Positions 6,116-8,965 of a DNA stretch of 8,965 nt are shown in pieces (position 1 is the stretch's first letter; each line of letters opens with the position of its first letter). This stretch comes from an uncultured Bacilli bacterium (GTDB lineage Bacteria; Bacillota_I; Bacilli_A; RF39; UBA660). The notes below the pieces were generated by a model. The model did not search any database. It saw only the letters and a program-made list of their open reading frames with translations, and had not been told where the DNA came from. The stretch is taken from the NCBI GenBank assembly GCA_947589165.1, contig CANQCH010000040.1, forward strand, positions 1-8,965, written 5' to 3'. Made by a program: the position numbers and the translations under genes.

Positions 6116-6140
6116 AGACACTCAACAACTGATATTCCCT
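6113..6140 (-). repeat. Right arm of the inverted repeat, at the mRNA 5' end
   Basis: This 28-base arm, read on the minus strand, begins AGGGAATATCAGT and ends TGTTGAGTGTCTACC. It is complementary to 5911-5946. Its outer end (6140) falls exactly at +1 of the minus-strand promoter, so it would form the first 28 bases of the peptide mRNA. Confidence 0.8.
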
Positions 6141-6146
6141 ATCAGA

Positions 6147-6175
6147 AGTATACTATTTATTGCCTATAAAAACAA
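6147..6175 (-). promoter_or_regulatory. Promoter of the small-peptide mRNA
   Basis: On the minus strand, TTGTTT (6175-6170) and TATACT (6152-6147) are separated by 17 bases. Counting from the -10 places +1 at 6140, the A of AGGGAA that begins the inverted-repeat arm. The predicted transcript runs from 6140 to about 5905, about 235 bases. Confidence 0.65.
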
Positions 6176-6366
6176 ATGTTCGTGTAACGTTTTATTAAAA
6201 AATTGGTGAACTTTTTTCTTTATGACACTAGATAGATAGGAAACTTAAACTTTTTAAATTGATTTTTAAGTTCAAATTTTACTATTTTTAGATTTATGTT
6301 AAAACTATTTTAAATTGAAAAGGAATTATAAATTACGTAAAAGATTCTGAATTTGGGAGAAAAATT
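6176..6366. other. AT-rich intergenic stretch without a gene
   Basis: No ORF with a ribosome binding site was found on either strand. Two weak A/T hairpins are present: AAAAAATT against AACTTTTTT around GGTG (6197-6217), and AACTTAAA (6242-6249) against TTTAAGTT (6265-6272). A possible but poor promoter for the HAD gene is TTGAAA (6315-6320) with TAAAAG (6338-6343). GGGAGA at 6355-6360 is the HAD ribosome binding site. Confidence 0.5.
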
Positions 6367-6924
6367 ATGGTTAAAGTTATTGCTTATGATTTCGTGGGTG
6401 TGTTAGTCACGGAAAAAGATGTTGATTTATCAACAGAAGAAGATAAATTAGAAAGAATGTTTGGCGATAATTTAAATGATTCGGATTATTTAATGGCCGC
6501 GAGAAAAATAATTGCAAAAGATGCTGTTATTTTGCCAACTACTGAAAATTTAATAGTTAAGTTATATCAAGTTAAAGATAAGAATTTATTTAAAAAGGTA
6601 AAAGAAAAATATCCAAATATAAAACAAATAATAGCTACTAATCATATTTCCTTTATTAGAAATTTTATTAATAAATATTTAGACATAGAATATTTAGATG
6701 ATGTTATTATCTCAGCTGAAGTTCATAAAATAAAACCCAATAAGGATTTTTATAATTTAATATTAAGTAAATATCATATAAAACCTGAAGAATTATTATT
6801 TATCGATGATAATAAAAATAATATTGAAGGTGCTAATGAATTAGGAATTCAAACAATTTTAGTTAATAAAAGTACAAATTTAATAAATGAAATATTATTT
6901 AAAATTAAGATAAAGGATATGTAG
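6367..6924 (+). CDS. HAD superfamily hydrolase, DxD motif incomplete
   Basis: A 185-aa protein with the HAD (subfamily IA-like) core. Motif I is YDFVGVLV with nucleophile D8, but position 10 is Val where the catalytic acid/base Asp of DxDGT would be. Motif II is T91 in IIATN, motif III is K123 in KIKPNKDFY, and motif IV is FIDDN with D147 and D148. A helical cap of about 75 residues (14-88) lies between motifs I and II, as in C1-cap members. Loss of the second Asp occurs naturally in some YihX-like and related members, so the protein may have slow phosphatase activity, other chemistry or a binding role. The gene is visibly poorer in GC than the genes before the tRNA: two hand-counted 60-base lines here gave 11 G+C each, against 23 and 24 in the dehydrogenase. 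It appears monocistronic. The substrate is unknown. Confidence 0.85.
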   Translation: MVKVIAYDFVGVLVTEKDVDLSTEEDKLERMFGDNLNDSDYLMAARKIIAKDAVILPTTENLIVKLYQVKDKNLFKKVKEKYPNIKQIIATNHISFIRNFINKYLDIEYLDDVIISAEVHKIKPNKDFYNLILSKYHIKPEELLFIDDNKNNIEGANELGIQTILVNKSTNLINEILFKIKIKDM

Positions 6925-6960
6925 AAGAAAAAATTTACTCTTTCATTAAAAACATTATGA

Positions 6961-7014
6961 TATAACTATTTTAATTATTTTGAATGTGTTAAAATATTTA
7001 AAAGAATAGTTATA
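6961..7014. promoter_or_regulatory. Imperfect palindrome spanning the zincin-gene promoter
   Basis: TATAACTATT (6961-6970) and AATAGTTATA (7005-7014) are perfect 10-bp inverted arms. The interior remains roughly symmetric towards the centre near 6986, where an extended -10, TGTTAAAAT (hexamer 6990-6995), lies. A second -10-like TATAAA overlaps the right arm (7011-7016). There is no T-run, so it looks more like an operator or a leader structure than a terminator. The ribosome binding site AGGTGA is at 7021-7026. Confidence 0.45.
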
Positions 7015-7032
7015 AAAGATAGGTGATTTTTA

Positions 7033-8235
7033 ATGAAAGAAAATCTAAAACAAGCTATTAAGGTAGCTCAAAGTTATATATTATTGTTATTAGAAGAAAA
7101 TATAACATCAGAACAACTAGTAAAGATTAATAATTTATTTCAAAATTGTCCGGTTGAAGTTGCAGAAATACCTAAAAATCAAACTATTTTATCAAGGTGC
7201 ACTCAAGCCGCAGGTATAGCGATAAAAGATAAAATTATTATTGATGCTAGACAAGTTAGAAATACAAATTTAACGCTAGAATCGGAAAAAGACGAATTAG
7301 TGGCTACGATAATTCATGAATATGCGCATAAAATTAGAAGTTTAAATAATAATTTTGGTCATAATTTTGAAGAAGGTTTTGCCAATATTTTCGCGGAATT
7401 ATGTATTAATAATGCCAAATTAAAAAATAATACAAAGCAAGATTCTTTTAGCAGTCTGCAAACATCATATGATTATCGAAAATATGAATCTGAAGTTCGT
7501 GCTTTGCTTTATATTTTAAAACAACACCATTTAGATAAGCAAATGATTATGGAATATATAACCGGTGAAGATTTAAAATTTAAAAATATTTGTGAACAAA
7601 TTTTGGGCGCAGAATTTGCTTCCTATTTTGCTATGGTAAGTAGTAGAAATAATGCTAATTCGGAATCATTATTAATTAGTTTAATATCAGAGTATATTAA
7701 GAAACATGGTTTGGATATTAAATCTTATTGGATTAGCAAAGAAGGACTTGAAAATAATTTGTACGTTAAAGGAAGTACTACATTAGCGAAAGCCGTTGTG
7801 GCCGCGGGAATTGATGCTTTAGCTCCTGAACAACAAGAATATTATAAATATTTTGCGTATTCTGCCACTGAGACTGCTAAAGAAGAACAAGCGGATACAG
7901 AATCATACGTAGCTAATATTAGAGCGACAATTATAAATAAGTATAGTCTTAATGGCAAAACTCAAGCCGAAATATATGATACAGTTTTAGATTTGTGTTC
8001 CGATTATATTTTATATCAAAATCAGGATAATAAAGATGCACAAGCTTTTATAAAAGAAATGGAAAATATGTTTCCCAAAATAGAAGATTTTAAACAAAAG
8101 TTTATTATGCTCCGACGTTTGAGAAAAGATAAAGAAATTTTAGCAAACATAGATCTTAATAATCCAACCTATGAAGAAATATATTATAATATTAATTCCT
8201 TGGTTGATTCATTAGAAAGCAATATAATCAGATAG
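7033..8235 (+). CDS. Putative intracellular HEXXH metallopeptidase
   Basis: A 400-aa soluble protein with no signal peptide and no clear membrane helix. The zinc-binding motif is HEYAH (95-99) in the context ELVATIIHEYAHKIRSL. It is followed by FEEGFANIFAEL (112-123), in which E114, 15 residues after the second His, is a good third zinc ligand; this HEXXH plus E-x-x-A-x-x-F pattern is typical of gluzincins. Upstream, AIKDKIIIDARQV (63-75) gives the usual edge strands before the active-site helix. The remaining 270 residues are mostly helical and charged and match no family I recognise; they could bind substrate or a partner. The gene is followed after 19 bases by a membrane-anchored cyclophilin-like protein, so the two are probably co-transcribed. 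Peptidase activity is inferred from the motif only; the substrate is unknown. Confidence 0.7.
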   Translation: MKENLKQAIKVAQSYILLLLEENITSEQLVKINNLFQNCPVEVAEIPKNQTILSRCTQAAGIAIKDKIIIDARQVRNTNLTLESEKDELVATIIHEYAHKIRSLNNNFGHNFEEGFANIFAELCINNAKLKNNTKQDSFSSLQTSYDYRKYESEVRALLYILKQHHLDKQMIMEYITGEDLKFKNICEQILGAEFASYFAMVSSRNNANSESLLISLISEYIKKHGLDIKSYWISKEGLENNLYVKGSTTLAKAVVAAGIDALAPEQQEYYKYFAYSATETAKEEQADTESYVANIRATIINKYSLNGKTQAEIYDTVLDLCSDYILYQNQDNKDAQAFIKEMENMFPKIEDFKQKFIMLRRLRKDKEILANIDLNNPTYEEIYYNINSLVDSLESNIIR

Positions 8236-8254
8236 TATTTTAGTAGGAGAACAT

Positions 8255-8863
8255 ATGTCAAAAAAATTAAAAATTACTTTGAGTTTTTTGGGTTGTCTAA
8301 TTGGCCTTATTTTACTTGATACCTTTCAGGCTAAGCTATTTAATAATAGTCCTTTTATTCATCTTACCCAAAATTATAACGAGGGCAATATTTTAAAAAT
8401 TAATAAAGGTTTACTGGTTAATACTTATGTTTTTACAAATGGTGAAAAAAAGACTGTTTATCGTTGGGTAAAATATGAACCGCCAAAAGATATCCCAATA
8501 ATTGATAACCAAAATGAAGAAGGTGAAAAGATGCAAGTTAATGTCATTATTAATAACGAAGAATATATATTAGAAGTTGAGGATAATGAAACGGCAAAAA
8601 GTTTTATAACAAAATTACCCCAAGAATATACGATGAAGGAACTTAATGGTAATGAAAAGTATGTTTATTTAGATTATGAATTACCAACTAATTCCATTAA
8701 TCCTAAGAAAATTAATAAAGGAGATGTCATGCTTTATGGTGATAATTGTCTAGTTATTTTCTATAAGACTTTTAACACCAATTATAGTTATACTAAAATT
8801 GGTCATATTGCGAATTTGGCGGATTTAGGCATTGACAGTATAACTGTTAAATTTACAAAATAA
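8255..8863 (+). CDS. Membrane-anchored cyclophilin-like fold protein
   Basis: A 202-aa protein in three parts. Residues 6-23 are a membrane anchor. C14 is not in a proper lipobox and hydrophobic residues continue after it, so an uncleaved anchor is likelier than a lipoprotein. Residues 24-75 contain FNNSPFIHL, KGLLVNTYVF and KKTVYRWVKY, a small module I recall from other Firmicute membrane proteins. Residues about 94-201 are the cyclophilin-like domain (PF18050 type): INNEEYILEVEDNETAKSF, MKELNGNEKYVYLD, LPTN, then LYGDNCLVIFY (160-170), the most conserved part, and SYTKIGHI. This domain has the cyclophilin fold, but prolyl isomerase activity is not established for the family. The soluble part should face outside the membrane. 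The ribosome binding site TAGGAGA (8244-8250) is strong. No terminator follows before the next promoter. Confidence 0.83.
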   Translation: MSKKLKITLSFLGCLIGLILLDTFQAKLFNNSPFIHLTQNYNEGNILKINKGLLVNTYVFTNGEKKTVYRWVKYEPPKDIPIIDNQNEEGEKMQVNVIINNEEYILEVEDNETAKSFITKLPQEYTMKELNGNEKYVYLDYELPTNSINPKKINKGDVMLYGDNCLVIFYKTFNTNYSYTKIGHIANLADLGIDSITVKFTK

Positions 8864-8865
8864 GT

Positions 8866-8894
8866 TTGCCTAGTCAGAAATAAATTGATATAAT
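8866..8894 (+). promoter_or_regulatory. Promoter of the SAM-riboswitch transcript
   Basis: TTGCCT (8866-8871) and TATAAT (8889-8894) are 17 bases apart, and TGA before the -10 makes it extended. Transcription would start near 8901, just before the riboswitch P1 helix. Confidence 0.75.
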
Positions 8895-8903
8895 TATTTT
8901 AAC

Positions 8904-8965
8904 ATCTTATAAAGAGCGATGGAGGGACTAGCCCTAAGAAGTCGCACCAACCTATTAAATTAGGT
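8904..8965 (+). ncRNA. SAM-I (S-box) riboswitch, 5' part, cut by window end
   Basis: The conserved S-box string is present: TCTTATAAAGAG (P1 5' strand), then GATGGAGGGACTAGCCC and AAGAAGTCGCACCAACC. P2 is closed by GCGA (8916-8919) with TCGC (8942-8945), and GGG/CCC pairs inside it with the kink-turn purines GGA and AAGAAG beside it. P3 is visible as ACCTA (8950-8954) with TAGGT (8961-8965). P4, the P1 3' strand and the expression platform lie beyond the window. SAM-I aptamers in Gram-positive bacteria switch off methionine/SAM synthesis or methionine-uptake genes when SAM is abundant, so the next gene is likely one of these. Confidence 0.92.

Noticed and set aside
5911..6140. A MITE-like mobile element bounded by terminal inverted repeats
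   Set aside because: There is no target-site duplication at the edges, a promoter and a terminator sit exactly at the repeat ends, and the arm differences preserve pairing only in the minus-strand RNA. An RNA-structure explanation fits better, though only copy-number data can exclude mobility.
5911..6140. A classical Fst/par-type toxin locus with direct repeats DRa/DRb
   Set aside because: The main repeats here are inverted, not direct, so the convergent RNAs would not be complementary through them, and the peptide does not resemble Fst.
6242..6272. Hairpin AACTTAAA/TTTAAGTT as a regulatory element
   Set aside because: It consists mostly of A-T pairs with a 15-base loop in very AT-rich DNA; chance is the simpler explanation.
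1..8965. CRISPR array, insertion sequence or phage genes
   Set aside because: No spaced direct repeats, transposase, integrase or phage structural motifs were seen on either strand.

Overview
The window comes from a low-GC Gram-positive-type bacterium, most likely an uncultured member of the Bacilli/Mycoplasmatota radiation. Supporting signs are strongly AT-rich DNA, AGGAGG-type ribosome binding sites, sigma-A promoters (often with an extended TGN -10), a YtrA-type GntR/ABC operon, a CCA-encoding tRNA and a SAM-I (S-box) riboswitch. Tryptophan is written TGG wherever I checked and no gene needs TGA read as Trp, so the standard bacterial code fits better than the mycoplasma code. The lineage call is inference only.

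Layout. Positions 1-194 hold the 3' end of an unidentified gene, followed by a terminator hairpin with a UACG tetraloop. From 233 a consensus promoter, overlapped by a palindromic operator, drives a tight operon: a YtrA-like GntR repressor, an ABC ATPase, an ABC-2 permease and an MmcQ/YjbR-family protein. A DUF1003 membrane protein and a zinc-type cation diffusion facilitator follow (2855-4262). A COG2509-type FAD-dependent dehydrogenase with its own promoter occupies 4318-5718. Next come tRNA-Thr(GGU) and its terminator.

The stretch 5881-6366 has no long ORF but is the most interesting part. On the minus strand it has a promoter (6147-6175), a 5' UTR whose Shine-Dalgarno is masked by an anti-SD-like ACCUCC, a 30-residue hydrophobic peptide gene (5988-6080) and a terminator (5905-5947). 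The predicted transcript ends coincide with a 28/36-nt inverted repeat, so the 5' and 3' ends of the mRNA can pair. A plus-strand terminator (5964-5997) implies a convergent antisense RNA over the mRNA 3' end. Together these look like a type I toxin-antitoxin module that I cannot assign to a named family.

Downstream are an AT-rich HAD-like hydrolase lacking the second Asp of the DxD motif, an imperfect palindrome at a promoter, a 400-residue intracellular HEXXH protein paired with a membrane-anchored cyclophilin-like protein, and the 5' part of a SAM-I riboswitch whose regulated gene lies beyond the window. All calls were made by eye from sequence; no database search or folding program was run.
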